This document shows, one piece after another, positions 23,488 through 31,838 of a stretch of 33,625 nt of DNA. The stretch's first letter is position 1. The number at the start of each line of letters is the position of its first letter. The position numbers and the translations under genes were made by a program. The stretch covers positions 1 through 33,625 of the forward strand of contig CAIUVD010000081.1 in NCBI GenBank assembly GCA_903902515.1, given 5' to 3'. The stretch comes from an uncultured Planctomycetota bacterium. Lineage in GTDB: Bacteria; Planctomycetota; UBA11346. The notes below the pieces were generated by a model. That model saw nothing but the letters and a program-made list of their open reading frames with translations, was not told the origin of the DNA and searched no databases.

Positions 23488-24315
23488 TCAGGCCCGGAGG
23501 GCAGCCAAGAAGGTGGCCGAGGCGGCCGGGGCGGCGGCGATGAAGGGCACCTTGCCGCCGGTGTAACCCGTCAGATCAAAGGGGAACACATCCCTCCCGT
23601 CCGCCGTGGTCAGGAGGCCCCCGGCTTCCAGGAGGATGGCCGCCGGTGCCGCCACATCCCACAGTTTTCCATTGAGGGTCACGGCGATATGGGCCGTCCC
23701 GGCCGCCACCTGGACGGTTTCCAGGGCCGAGGCCCCGAGCATCCGGATTTTCCAGTCGGTTTGGGTGAATAACCAGGTGGCCCATGGGGCGAGGCGGCCA
23801 TCGATCATCAGATTGGCCGTCATCATGATGATGCTGCTGGGTCCCAGGGGGGCTGGGTTGGCCCGGATCGCCCGGGCCGGTTCATCGCCCCGGCCAAGAA
23901 TCCAGGCCCCATGGCCCTGGGCGGCGGCATAGGTCTTGCCGGGAAAGAGGTCATGCACCACCCCCAGCACCGGTTGCCCCCGATCCAACAGCCCGATGCA
24001 CACCGCGCAGTGTTCCAGGCCGGTAACGTAGTTATTGGTGCCGTCGATGGGGTCGATGACCCATACCCGTTGGCCGTGACGGGCGGCCTGGTTGGTGATG
24101 GCCGAGCCATCGTCATTTTCCTCGCCAATGATGCCGTCATCGGGGAAACGGCTTTTCAGGCCGTCGATGATCAGGGCCTGGCAGGCCCGGTCGGCGGCGG
24201 TCACGGCCTCGCTGCCGCGTTTTACCTGCCGTTCAACATGGCCCTGATGGACGAGGGCCAAGGCGCCCGCCCGGCGGGCGAGGTCGATAACGAAGGCGAG
24301 GTCGGGATGGTCCAC
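23488..24315 (-). CDS. Inositol monophosphatase family phosphatase
   Basis: A 275-residue Mg-dependent phosphatase of the IMPase/HisN/CysQ superfamily. The metal-binding motifs are all present: GEE (64-66), DPIDGTNNY (88-96) and WDVAAPAA (219-226). The substrate (histidinol-phosphate, inositol-phosphate or PAP) cannot be told. The chosen start is GTG 24315 (VDHPDLAFVIDLARRAG), which matches the family N-terminus, with GAAGG about 10 bases upstream. An ATG at 24396 would overlap the divergent uridylyltransferase start and add 27 poor residues. The gene heads a run leading to the ABC exporter. Confidence 0.88.
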   Translation of the reverse strand: MDHPDLAFVIDLARRAGALALVHQGHVERQVKRGSEAVTAADRACQALIIDGLKSRFPDDGIIGEENDDGSAITNQAARHGQRVWVIDPIDGTNNYVTGLEHCAVCIGLLDRGQPVLGVVHDLFPGKTYAAAQGHGAWILGRGDEPARAIRANPAPLGPSSIIMMTANLMIDGRLAPWATWLFTQTDWKIRMLGASALETVQVAAGTAHIAVTLNGKLWDVAAPAAILLEAGGLLTTADGRDVFPFDLTGYTGGKVPFIAAAPAASATFLAALRA

Positions 24316-24394
24316 GGTGGGCAGACCTTCGCCCCTACCAACGGCCGACAAGCGGGGATTGCGCCCCAACTCGGGATTGAAGACTCCGCCCCCC

Positions 24395-25159
24395 ATGTCC
24401 ACCACGACCGTCACCGCTGTCATCCTCGCCGCCGGCAAGGGCACCCGCATGAACTCGGACCTCGCGAAGGTCCTCCACCCGCTGGCCGGTCGGCCGTTGG
24501 TGATGCATGTGCTGGACACCTGCTTGGAACTGAAGGTGAACCAGAAGGTGGTGGTGGTCGGCCACCAGCGTGACGCCGTGGAGATGGCGGTGGCCCCTTG
24601 GCTGCCGACCTGCGTTCTTCAGGATCGCCAGCTGGGCACCGGCCACGCCGTCCTGGTTACCGAGAAGGCGGTCACCAGCGACCTGGTGCTGGTGCTGTGT
24701 GGGGACTGTCCCCTGACCCCGGCCACGCTGCTCATCGAACTAATTGCCAAGCACCTGGCCACCGGTGCCGCCTGCACCGGCGTGGCGGCGCGCATGGCCG
24801 ATCCCACCGGCTACGGCCGGATGGTTACGGACGCCCAGGGCCGCCTGACCAAGATCGTCGAACACAAGGATGCCGACGAGGCGACCCGTCGGATTGACCT
24901 CATCAACAGCGGCATCTACGTCTTCAACCGCACCGACCTGTTCCGCTGCCTCAAGGCCGTGAAGCCAACCAATGCCCAGGGCGAATACTACCTGACGGAC
25001 GTGGTCGGCATGCTGGTGGGCGAGGGCAAAGGCGTTGAACTGGTGGTCACGGACGACGTGGCCTCGGTCCTGGGGGTCAACACCCCCGCCGACCTGGCGA
25101 CGGCCGAACGCCTGCGGGCCCAGCGGCTTGCCCCTGGTGCGGCCACCGCAGCCCACTAA
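24395..25159 (+). CDS. GlmU-like UDP-GlcNAc pyrophosphorylase, single domain
   Basis: Nucleotidyltransferase that would make UDP-GlcNAc from GlcNAc-1-phosphate and UTP. The 254-residue protein has LAAGKGTRM (11-19), LAKVLHPLAGRPLV (23-36), CGDCPLT and GYGRMV of the GlmU uridylyltransferase domain. It ends right after the domain, where bifunctional GlmU would continue for about 200 residues of hexapeptide acetyltransferase. The missing acetyltransferase must be supplied elsewhere, or the substrate differs. Start 24395 is divergent from the IMPase-family gene. ilvC follows 69 bases downstream on the same strand. Confidence 0.88.
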   Translation: MSTTTVTAVILAAGKGTRMNSDLAKVLHPLAGRPLVMHVLDTCLELKVNQKVVVVGHQRDAVEMAVAPWLPTCVLQDRQLGTGHAVLVTEKAVTSDLVLVLCGDCPLTPATLLIELIAKHLATGAACTGVAARMADPTGYGRMVTDAQGRLTKIVEHKDADEATRRIDLINSGIYVFNRTDLFRCLKAVKPTNAQGEYYLTDVVGMLVGEGKGVELVVTDDVASVLGVNTPADLATAERLRAQRLAPGAATAAH

Positions 25160-26242
<1,083 letters not shown>

Positions 26243-26266
26243 TTCTGGCGATCACGAGACGAATCG

Positions 26267-26297
26267 CACGGGGGACGCCAATCGGCGTCCCCCGTGT
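26267..26297. terminator. Hairpin terminator after ilvC
   Basis: The perfect 13-base arms CACGGGGGACGCC (26267-26279) and GGCGTCCCCCGTG (26284-26296) enclose the loop AATC. There is no long T tract, only TCATTTA. It lies between the ilvC stop and the convergent lipocalin stop, so it could serve both. Confidence 0.85.
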
Positions 26298-26300
26298 CAT

Positions 26301-26822
26301 TTACGGCTGCGGCACCGGCTTGACCCGGGTAGTATCGTAGCCCTGGGCCTGGGCCCGGGCGAGGATCCCGGTGTAAACGGGGGCCTCCAGTTTCCGTTCC
26401 CGGGCCAGGATCCAGAAATAGTCCCGGGATGGATGGCCAATGGCGGCCCAGCGATAATCGGGATCGAGGTCGATGATTAGGTAGTCGACGGAGAACGGCC
26501 ACAGGAAGCGCACCTTCCAGCGGGCGGTGTCGGCCGGATCTGGCAGCCAGGCCACCCCATCCCACTGCTCTTCGGGGGCGTCGAAGGAGCCCCGCCGAAA
26601 CAGGTAGGTGTTTTCAAAACGGCCGTCCGGTCGTTTGGCGTAGCGATCCGCCGTGGCGACCTTGCCGTCCTCAAGGAAGTACGGGATGTTGGCGATCACG
26701 TACCAGGTGCCCAGATAGCGGTCGAGGTCCACGTGGGGCACCGTGACCAGGGGTGGGCGGGCTGGGGCGCATCCCGTCAGCAGGGTGCCAAGGAGAGCAA
26801 GCAGGGGAACGGTGAGGCGCAT
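26301..26822 (-). CDS. Lipocalin-family lipoprotein (Blc-like)
   Basis: A 173-residue outer-membrane-type lipoprotein. The signal peptide ends in the lipobox LTGC, with Cys18 as the lipidation site. The lipocalin fold is shown by DLDRYLGTWYVIANIP near the N-terminus and by YRWAAIGHPSRDYFWILAR near the C-terminus. Blc homologues bind fatty acids or lysophospholipids and are made under envelope stress, but this one's ligand is unknown. It is monocistronic here, convergent with ilvC. Confidence 0.92.
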   Translation of the reverse strand: MRLTVPLLALLGTLLTGCAPARPPLVTVPHVDLDRYLGTWYVIANIPYFLEDGKVATADRYAKRPDGRFENTYLFRRGSFDAPEEQWDGVAWLPDPADTARWKVRFLWPFSVDYLIIDLDPDYRWAAIGHPSRDYFWILARERKLEAPVYTGILARAQAQGYDTTRVKPVPQP

Positions 26823-26948
26823 GGAGTGATCATCGCTATCGTTTGGTTCAAAGAATAGTCTTTTAAACGGTCATGATGGGACGCGATCCAACGATGGGCG
26901 CACCATGCGGACGTCTCCTGGTCCACGGGGACGGGGAAAGGGAGATCG

Positions 26949-27422
26949 TCACAGGCCCAGGTCTGACAGTCCCGGATGGTCGTCGGGCCGCCGTCCGAGG
27001 GGCCAGTGGAAGCGACGCTGGTCCTCGGTGATCGCCACATCGTTGATGGAGGCGTGCCGCCGGGCCATGAAGCCCTGGTCATCAAATTCCCAGTTTTCGT
27101 TACCGTAGGACCGCCACCACTGCCCTGTCTCATCGTGCCATTCATAGGCAAAGCGCACGGCGATGCGGTTACCGCTGGTGGCCCACACCTCCTTGATCAG
27201 GCGGTAGTCCTGCTCCTTGGCCCATTTGCGGGTCAGGAAGGTGGCGATCTCGTCTCGTCCGGACAGAAATTCACTCCGGTTTCGCCACCGGGAATCTGGA
27301 GTGTAGGCCAGGGCCACCCGCTGGGGATCCCGGGAATTCCAGGCATCTTCGGCGGCGCGGGCCTTGCGGGCGGCGGTCTCCAAGGTGTAGGGCGGAAATG
27401 GCGGGCGGGGGGCGTCAGTCAT
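26949..27422 (-). CDS. DUF1348 family protein (NTF2-like fold)
   Basis: A 157-residue soluble protein that matches DUF1348, with [50 protein letters not shown] and the typical end [18 protein letters not shown]. These proteins have a SnoaL/NTF2-like cone fold but no established activity. The start at 27422 (MTDAPRPP) is chosen because the longer frame runs through the divergent TetR gene. It faces the TetR gene across a 62-base gap with an operator-like dyad, so the regulator probably controls it. Confidence 0.9.
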   Translation of the reverse strand: MTDAPRPPFPPYTLETAARKARAAEDAWNSRDPQRVALAYTPDSRWRNRSEFLSGRDEIATFLTRKWAKEQDYRLIKEVWATSGNRIAVRFAYEWHDETGQWWRSYGNENWEFDDQGFMARRHASINDVAITEDQRRFHWPLGRRPDDHPGLSDLGL

Positions 27423-27439
27423 GGTGGGTATGTCATTCC

Positions 27440-27456
27440 TAGACTGGTCGGTCTGT
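27440..27456. promoter_or_regulatory. Putative TetR operator
   Basis: TAGACTGGTCGGTCTGT has outer half-sites AGAC and GTCT 6 bases apart within an imperfect dyad. TAGAC/GTCTA arrangements are common TetR-type operators. It lies between the divergent DUF1348 and TetR starts, where it could repress both. Confidence 0.6.
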
Positions 27457-27484
27457 AAACCTAGAATTCCGGTCCAGGAATCCC

Positions 27485-28027
27485 ATGGCCCGTCCCCCCA
27501 CCGATGCCCGTGACCGCCTGCTAGTCGCCGCAGCCCGCCTGTTTTACGCCCAGGGCATTGCCGCCACCGGCATCGACGAGGTGCTGCGCGAGGCCGGCGT
27601 GGCGAAGATGACGCTCTATCATCATTTCGGATCCAAGGAGGGCCTGGCCGTAGCCTTTCTGGAATGGCGACATAACGCATGGATGACTCGGTTTCATGCC
27701 CATCTTGAGCAGGCAGCCCCGGGTTTGGTGGGGCTCGCGGATGCCCTGGAACCCTGGTTCCGGGACGGCGACTTCCGCGGCTGTGCCTTCATCAATACCG
27801 TCTGTGAGGGCCGTTCGGCTCCGGTCCTGGTGGAGGCCGCCCGGCGCCACAAGGAGGACCTGCGGATGGTGGTGCAGGGTCGATGTCCGCCACGGGCGGC
27901 GTCCGGCCTTGCCGACGAGGCCCTGATCATCATCGAGGGTGCCATCATTCGTCGGCAGATGACCGGCGATCCCGAGGTTATCGCGGTCGTCCGGCGGCTC
28001 CTGGGTCGCTTGGTGGTTCCTTCCTGA
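27485..28027 (+). CDS. TetR family transcriptional regulator
   Basis: A 180-residue repressor-type protein. The N-terminal DNA-binding domain (about 8-52) has [20 protein letters not shown] and the recognition region [22 protein letters not shown]. The C-terminal ligand domain has [13 protein letters not shown], as in several TetR regulators paired with small oxidoreductase or NTF2-like genes. A good AGGA lies 6 bases before the start. It is divergent from the DUF1348 gene and ends 25 bases before the AraC stop on the other strand. The ligand is unknown. Confidence 0.93.
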   Translation: MARPPTDARDRLLVAAARLFYAQGIAATGIDEVLREAGVAKMTLYHHFGSKEGLAVAFLEWRHNAWMTRFHAHLEQAAPGLVGLADALEPWFRDGDFRGCAFINTVCEGRSAPVLVEAARRHKEDLRMVVQGRCPPRAASGLADEALIIIEGAIIRRQMTGDPEVIAVVRRLLGRLVVPS

Positions 28028-28052
28028 TGAACGGCGTCGGCCCAGGGGCGAA

Positions 28053-28841
28053 TCACCCGCCGTGCTGCCGCCGGTAGGTGGCCGGGGGGGTGCCTACCAG
28101 CCGGGTGAAAACGCGGGTGAAGTGAAAACGGTTGGCAAACCCACAAGCCCGACTGATGGCTTCGAGGCCCTCATCGCTGTGGAGGAGGCGATCGGCGGCC
28201 TGGGCGATACGTCGTTCCTGGAGCCACCGCATCACCGGCTTGCCGGTGGCGGCCTGGAAGCGGCGGGCGAAGTGATCCTCGCTGAGGCCGCTGGGATGGG
28301 CCAGGACGGCGATCGTCAGGGGCTCCGCAAGGCGTTGGTCGATGGTCCGCAGGGCCAGAGCCACCGCCAGGTCGCCCTGGGGCCGCTCCAATTCCGCCAG
28401 GGCCTGGCGGTCGACCTGCTCCAGGCCACGCGCCAGAGCCCAGGCCGTGGCGCTCTGGACCCGCAGGTGCCAGCCCGCCTGCCCCGGGTCATCCCCGGCC
28501 AGGGTATCCAACATGTCGGTTAATACGCCGTCCTCCGGCAGCAGGAGGGGGTCGGGGCAGACCCGGCGGATCCAGGCATCCGGCAGGCCCGGGGTTTCAA
28601 AGTGGACGTAGAAATGCCGTACGGGATTGATGCAGGTGCCGTGGGCGTCGCACCACGCCGGTACCAACACCGCCTGCCGAGGAGCGAGGGGCACCCGTCG
28701 CTTGGCATTGGCCACCGAAGCCCCGGGATCGCGGTTGAAATACAGCCGCCAAAAGGGATCGCACAGGCGCCAACCCCACTTCTGGTCAATGACCAGCAAA
28801 CTGGCGAGCAACACGCGGCAGGCCGGGGATGCGCTGGACAT
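28053..28841 (-). CDS. AraC family regulator, probable control of fucI
   Basis: A 262-residue regulator with an N-terminal cupin-like sensing part (VPLAPRQAVLVPAW, HFYVHFETPG) and a C-terminal pair of helix-turn-helix motifs (LSEDHFARRFQAATGKPV, ISRACGFANRFHFTRVFTRL). The start at 28841 (MSSASPACR) leaves 103 bases to the divergent isomerase gene. The longer frame to 29129 is inside that gene and is not real. The divergent arrangement suggests that it responds to the sugar used by the isomerase. Confidence 0.9.
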   Translation of the reverse strand: MSSASPACRVLLASLLVIDQKWGWRLCDPFWRLYFNRDPGASVANAKRRVPLAPRQAVLVPAWCDAHGTCINPVRHFYVHFETPGLPDAWIRRVCPDPLLLPEDGVLTDMLDTLAGDDPGQAGWHLRVQSATAWALARGLEQVDRQALAELERPQGDLAVALALRTIDQRLAEPLTIAVLAHPSGLSEDHFARRFQAATGKPVMRWLQERRIAQAADRLLHSDEGLEAISRACGFANRFHFTRVFTRLVGTPPATYRRQHGG

Positions 28842-28944
28842 GCCACGGAATATCACGCTCGTGGATACAAATGAAGCGCCGTCAGGCATAGCGGAGGGTG
28901 GGTGGGTGTTAGAGTCCTCAGATCCCCTTGAAAGGACTATCCCC

Positions 28945-30696
28945 ATGGCCTTCATCCAGAAGCCCACTTCCGACCGCTCCGTGACCATCGGCCTGTTCGC
29001 CCCCTGCGACCCGCGCATCGACGACGCGGCCCGCGAACGCGCCATGAACATCTGCGTCATGACCGGCAAAATCCTGCAGGCCATCACGCTGCCCGGCCTG
29101 TTCGCCGGCAAGCGCGAGAAGCCCGGCATCTATGTCGCCAGCAAGGTCATCCAGAACGAGGCCGATGCCGACTCCGTGGCCGCCGAGTTCAAGAAGAACG
29201 GCGTCGAGGTCATCGCCATCGTTCCCGATACCTGGTTCTACCCCGGCAAGACCGCCATCGCCCTGACCAGCCACGTCCCCGCCGCCCCGATCTGCTGCAT
29301 CGCCGGCAACAACGCCCCCAAGCCGGGCGTGGTCGGTGTGGATGCCGTGGTCGGTGCCTACTCTCAGACCGGCCGCCTGTGCCACGCCGTGATCGGTAAC
29401 ATGCCCGAGTACGGCCAGAACCCGGATTTTGACGACAAGTCCAAGGCCGAAATCGTCGACCTGGTGTGGGCCATGGTCGCCGCCCAGTGGCTCAAGGGCA
29501 AGCGCATCGTCGCCTGCGATACCGATTCCATGCAGATGGAAACGGCCCTCAACCACGTCCACGCCACCCGCAAGTTCCTGGGTGTCGAGTCCGTGCGCGA
29601 ATCGATGAAGCTGTTCGCCGACATGATCAACAAGGGCGGCGGCTACGACCACAAGGAGCTCAAGGAGCTCTACAAGTGGACCGTCGATGTGCAGTGGAAG
29701 GGCAAGATCTATCCCGACGTCGAAGGCATCTGCGCCGACAAGTCGCCGATCTATTCGAACCCCGGCAAGGTGAAGCCCAAGGCCCTCACCGCCGAGCATA
29801 AGGCCAAGCTCGAAGAAGAGCTGAAGCTGTACCTCATCCTCCGCAATTACATGCAGTCGATGAACGCCATCGGCGGCGGCTGGACCAGCCAGCTGGCTTG
29901 GGGCAGCGACAAGAACGGCACGCCCATGGCCTGCGCCGACATCGCCGAAGCCCTGTTCAACAGCACCTTCGACCACACCGGCAAGAAGTGCGCCGTGCCC
30001 TTCGCCACCGAGAACGACATCCAGGGTCTGCTGACCATGACCGCCTACTCTGCCCTCACGGGTGGCGAGCCGGTCCTGTTCGCCGACTACCGCAAGGTGT
30101 ACGAGCCCTGGGAGATCCAGAAGAAGGCCGATGAACTCGGCATCAAACTGGACCCCAAGGCCGCCTACATGCTGCGCGGCACCATCGACATGGACAACTC
30201 CGGTTCCGGCTCCCTGGACTGGTGCAAGGACTCCTACCTGTTCGAGGTTTATAAGCACTACTTCCCCGGCGGCGGTTTCTCCACCGGTTACGTCTCCCCC
30301 GGGGGCCTGCAGTGCCAGGCCGGTCGTCTGGCCTACTCGGACCTCACTGGCATGTTCACCATGATCAGCGGCGAGGCGGAGTCCGTCGAGCTGCCGATGC
30401 CCATCGCCGAGTCGTTCTGCCACGCCTCGTCGTACTCCTGGCCCCACACCTGGATCACCTTCAAGCACGTGCCCGCCAGCATCACCAAGTACGGCTGCCC
30501 GGCGAACCACATGCACATGGTCCAAAAGCTGCCCACCCGCCGTTGGCAGTACTTCAGCGATTACACCAACATCCTGAACTTTAAGTGGGAAGGCGCCCCC
30601 GTCTTCACCGAGAACGTCGACCGCATGGAGCCCATGCTGTACCGCATCTCCGGTGGCGAGACGCTCAGCAAGATGAAGGTCTCTGGCCGCCTCTGA
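28945..30696 (+). CDS. fucI: L-fucose isomerase family protein
   Basis: Aldose-ketose isomerase, most likely L-fucose to L-fuculose (D-arabinose is an alternative substrate in the family). The 583-residue length is close to E. coli FucI (591). Residues ATEND (Glu356) and VLFADYR (Asp381) match the metal-binding Glu337 and Asp361 of E. coli FucI, and NHMHM near the end offers the third ligand His. Overall similarity to E. coli FucI is only moderate, so the sugar is uncertain. A ribosome site AAAGGA lies 9 bases upstream of the ATG. Codon use is strongly biased, as for ilvC, suggesting high expression. No fuculokinase or fuculose-phosphate aldolase gene is next to it. Confidence 0.78.
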   Translation: MAFIQKPTSDRSVTIGLFAPCDPRIDDAARERAMNICVMTGKILQAITLPGLFAGKREKPGIYVASKVIQNEADADSVAAEFKKNGVEVIAIVPDTWFYPGKTAIALTSHVPAAPICCIAGNNAPKPGVVGVDAVVGAYSQTGRLCHAVIGNMPEYGQNPDFDDKSKAEIVDLVWAMVAAQWLKGKRIVACDTDSMQMETALNHVHATRKFLGVESVRESMKLFADMINKGGGYDHKELKELYKWTVDVQWKGKIYPDVEGICADKSPIYSNPGKVKPKALTAEHKAKLEEELKLYLILRNYMQSMNAIGGGWTSQLAWGSDKNGTPMACADIAEALFNSTFDHTGKKCAVPFATENDIQGLLTMTAYSALTGGEPVLFADYRKVYEPWEIQKKADELGIKLDPKAAYMLRGTIDMDNSGSGSLDWCKDSYLFEVYKHYFPGGGFSTGYVSPGGLQCQAGRLAYSDLTGMFTMISGEAESVELPMPIAESFCHASSYSWPHTWITFKHVPASITKYGCPANHMHMVQKLPTRRWQYFSDYTNILNFKWEGAPVFTENVDRMEPMLYRISGGETLSKMKVSGRL

Positions 30697-30724
30697 GCCA
30701 CGGCTCCAGGAGTGATGGAACGTC

Positions 30725-30761
30725 AACGCCCTCCGTGGTTCACGGAGGGCGTTGGCGTTTT
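30725..30761 (+). terminator. Rho-independent terminator after fucI
   Basis: The perfect 13-base arms AACGCCCTCCGTG (30725-30737) and CACGGAGGGCGTT (30741-30753) with loop GTT are followed by GGCGTTTT. It lies 28 bases after the fucI stop and before the convergent prepilin-like gene. Confidence 0.88.
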
Positions 30762-30777
30762 GGAGTGCTGGAGCTGC

Positions 30778-31689
30778 TTAGGGCAGGATCTGGGGATTGA
30801 TGATGCTCACCACCACCTGGTTGGTGGTCTGGTCGTAGCGGTCCGTCAGGTTGCGGACACTCCCATCGCACATCACGTAGGCACGCTTCCCGCGGTGAAA
30901 ATCGGAGGTGGCCCCTCCGGGCGTTTGGGGCGTTCCGGTCCCAATCGTGATCGGGCCATTGGCGGTCATCAGGGTGCTGCCCCACTGGTAAGTGTACTGG
31001 TACTTCACCGTCGCTGCTGACGCCGAAATGCCCGTTTGGATGATAACGGCGTGGGATTGTTGACTGCTTTCGTAGTACCCCTCCCCCAAGAACAGCCGGG
31101 AGGAGGTGTTGGTCACCTGACTCCAGCGGAATTGGGTGAAATTGGCGGTTAACTGCGCCCCGGTGGTCGAGTCGCAGGAGGTGCTGGAGTCCTGGCGGCC
31201 AAAGGTGGTGCCGGTGGAATTGCCATGGCTGGCAACCAGGAGGGGATTGCGCACATAACCCCAGGCCCGGACGTTGCCAACGCTGGTGTCCGACCAGTCC
31301 ATCAAGCCGGGGTAGCGCTTCAGGAAGGGTTTGCAGATGGCGATTTCTGGCACGATTTCCCGGTTGGTGCTCGCCCCGTAGCCCGTGCGATCGGCGTAAC
31401 TGGCAACGAAGTAACTCCAGGGCAGTTCTACCGTGGGGCGGTTGGTAAACGCCATGGCGCTGGGGGCGATGAGGCCCTTATGGTCCTGAGAATACCCGAT
31501 GTTGGCGAGATAGGCCTGTCGCAGGTTGTTCTTGCAGTACACCGCATCGGCACTGGCCCGGATGCTGCCGAGGACGGGCATCAACAGGCCCGCGATGACG
31601 CCGATCACGGCCATCGCCACCAAGAGCTCAATGAGGGAGAAGCCTTGGCCCCATCGGGGGCTCAAGCCGGAACGCGCGCAGAGGATCAT
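30778..31689 (-). CDS. Prepilin-type protein with H-X9-DG motif
   Basis: A 303-residue secreted pseudopilin-like protein. The N-terminal leader is cut after Gly16 in GQG|FSLIELLVAMAVIGVIAGLLM, with the Glu at position +5 of the mature chain, which is a standard prepilin peptidase site. The C-terminal domain ends with His265, nine residues, then DG (275-276), the H-X9-DG motif found in large families of PVC-superphylum proteins. Four cysteines may form disulfides. The role of these proteins is unknown; they are often linked to polysaccharide use. It is expressed alone, from an AT-rich region with palindromes (31758-31800). Confidence 0.9.
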   Translation of the reverse strand: MILCARSGLSPRWGQGFSLIELLVAMAVIGVIAGLLMPVLGSIRASADAVYCKNNLRQAYLANIGYSQDHKGLIAPSAMAFTNRPTVELPWSYFVASYADRTGYGASTNREIVPEIAICKPFLKRYPGLMDWSDTSVGNVRAWGYVRNPLLVASHGNSTGTTFGRQDSSTSCDSTTGAQLTANFTQFRWSQVTNTSSRLFLGEGYYESSQQSHAVIIQTGISASAATVKYQYTYQWGSTLMTANGPITIGTGTPQTPGGATSDFHRGKRAYVMCDGSVRNLTDRYDQTTNQVVVSIINPQILP

Positions 31690-31757
31690 GCCCCCATGAT
31701 CGGGGACGGTCAGGCGCCCATGGGTGGTCTTCCGACAGCGTCACCTCAAAATGCGCC

Positions 31758-31775
31758 ATGATAACAGGTTATAAT
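31758..31775. promoter_or_regulatory. AT-rich dyad, upstream copy
   Basis: ATAAC-AG-GTTAT (31761-31772) is an exact inverted repeat with weaker flanking pairs. It has the same half-site as the larger palindrome centred 20 bases away, so the two are probably bound by one regulator. Confidence 0.6.
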
Positions 31776-31800
31776 AATGTATAACAAGTTATACATTGAA
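31771..31800 (-). promoter_or_regulatory. Probable promoter of the prepilin-like gene
   Basis: On the minus strand, TTCAAT (31800-31795) and TATTAT (31776-31771) are separated by 18 bases and form a sigma-70-like -35/-10 pair. The large palindrome fills the spacer, so a bound protein would block polymerase. The -35 match is weak. Confidence 0.45.
31776..31797. promoter_or_regulatory. 22-base palindrome, probable operator
   Basis: Perfect 10-base arms around AA; the core reads GTATAACAAGTTATAC (31779-31794). It is very AT-rich in an otherwise GC-rich region. The symmetry fits a dimeric GntR- or LacI-like repressor. AraC proteins usually bind direct repeats, so the neighbouring regulator is not the obvious binder. 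Confidence 0.7.
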
Positions 31801-31838
31801 TGGATGGTCTGACCGGAGGCCACGCCCCTGGCCATGCC

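Noticed and set aside
28843..28864. CCACG/CGTGG inverted repeat as an AraC operator
   Set aside because: The arms are only 5 bases in GC-rich DNA, and AraC proteins usually bind direct repeats.
28918..30726. Long open frame on the minus strand, about 600 codons
   Set aside because: It is the antisense shadow of the isomerase gene, whose C-ending codons keep the opposite strand free of stops. Its product is a Gly/Val/His-rich low-complexity sequence with no domain.
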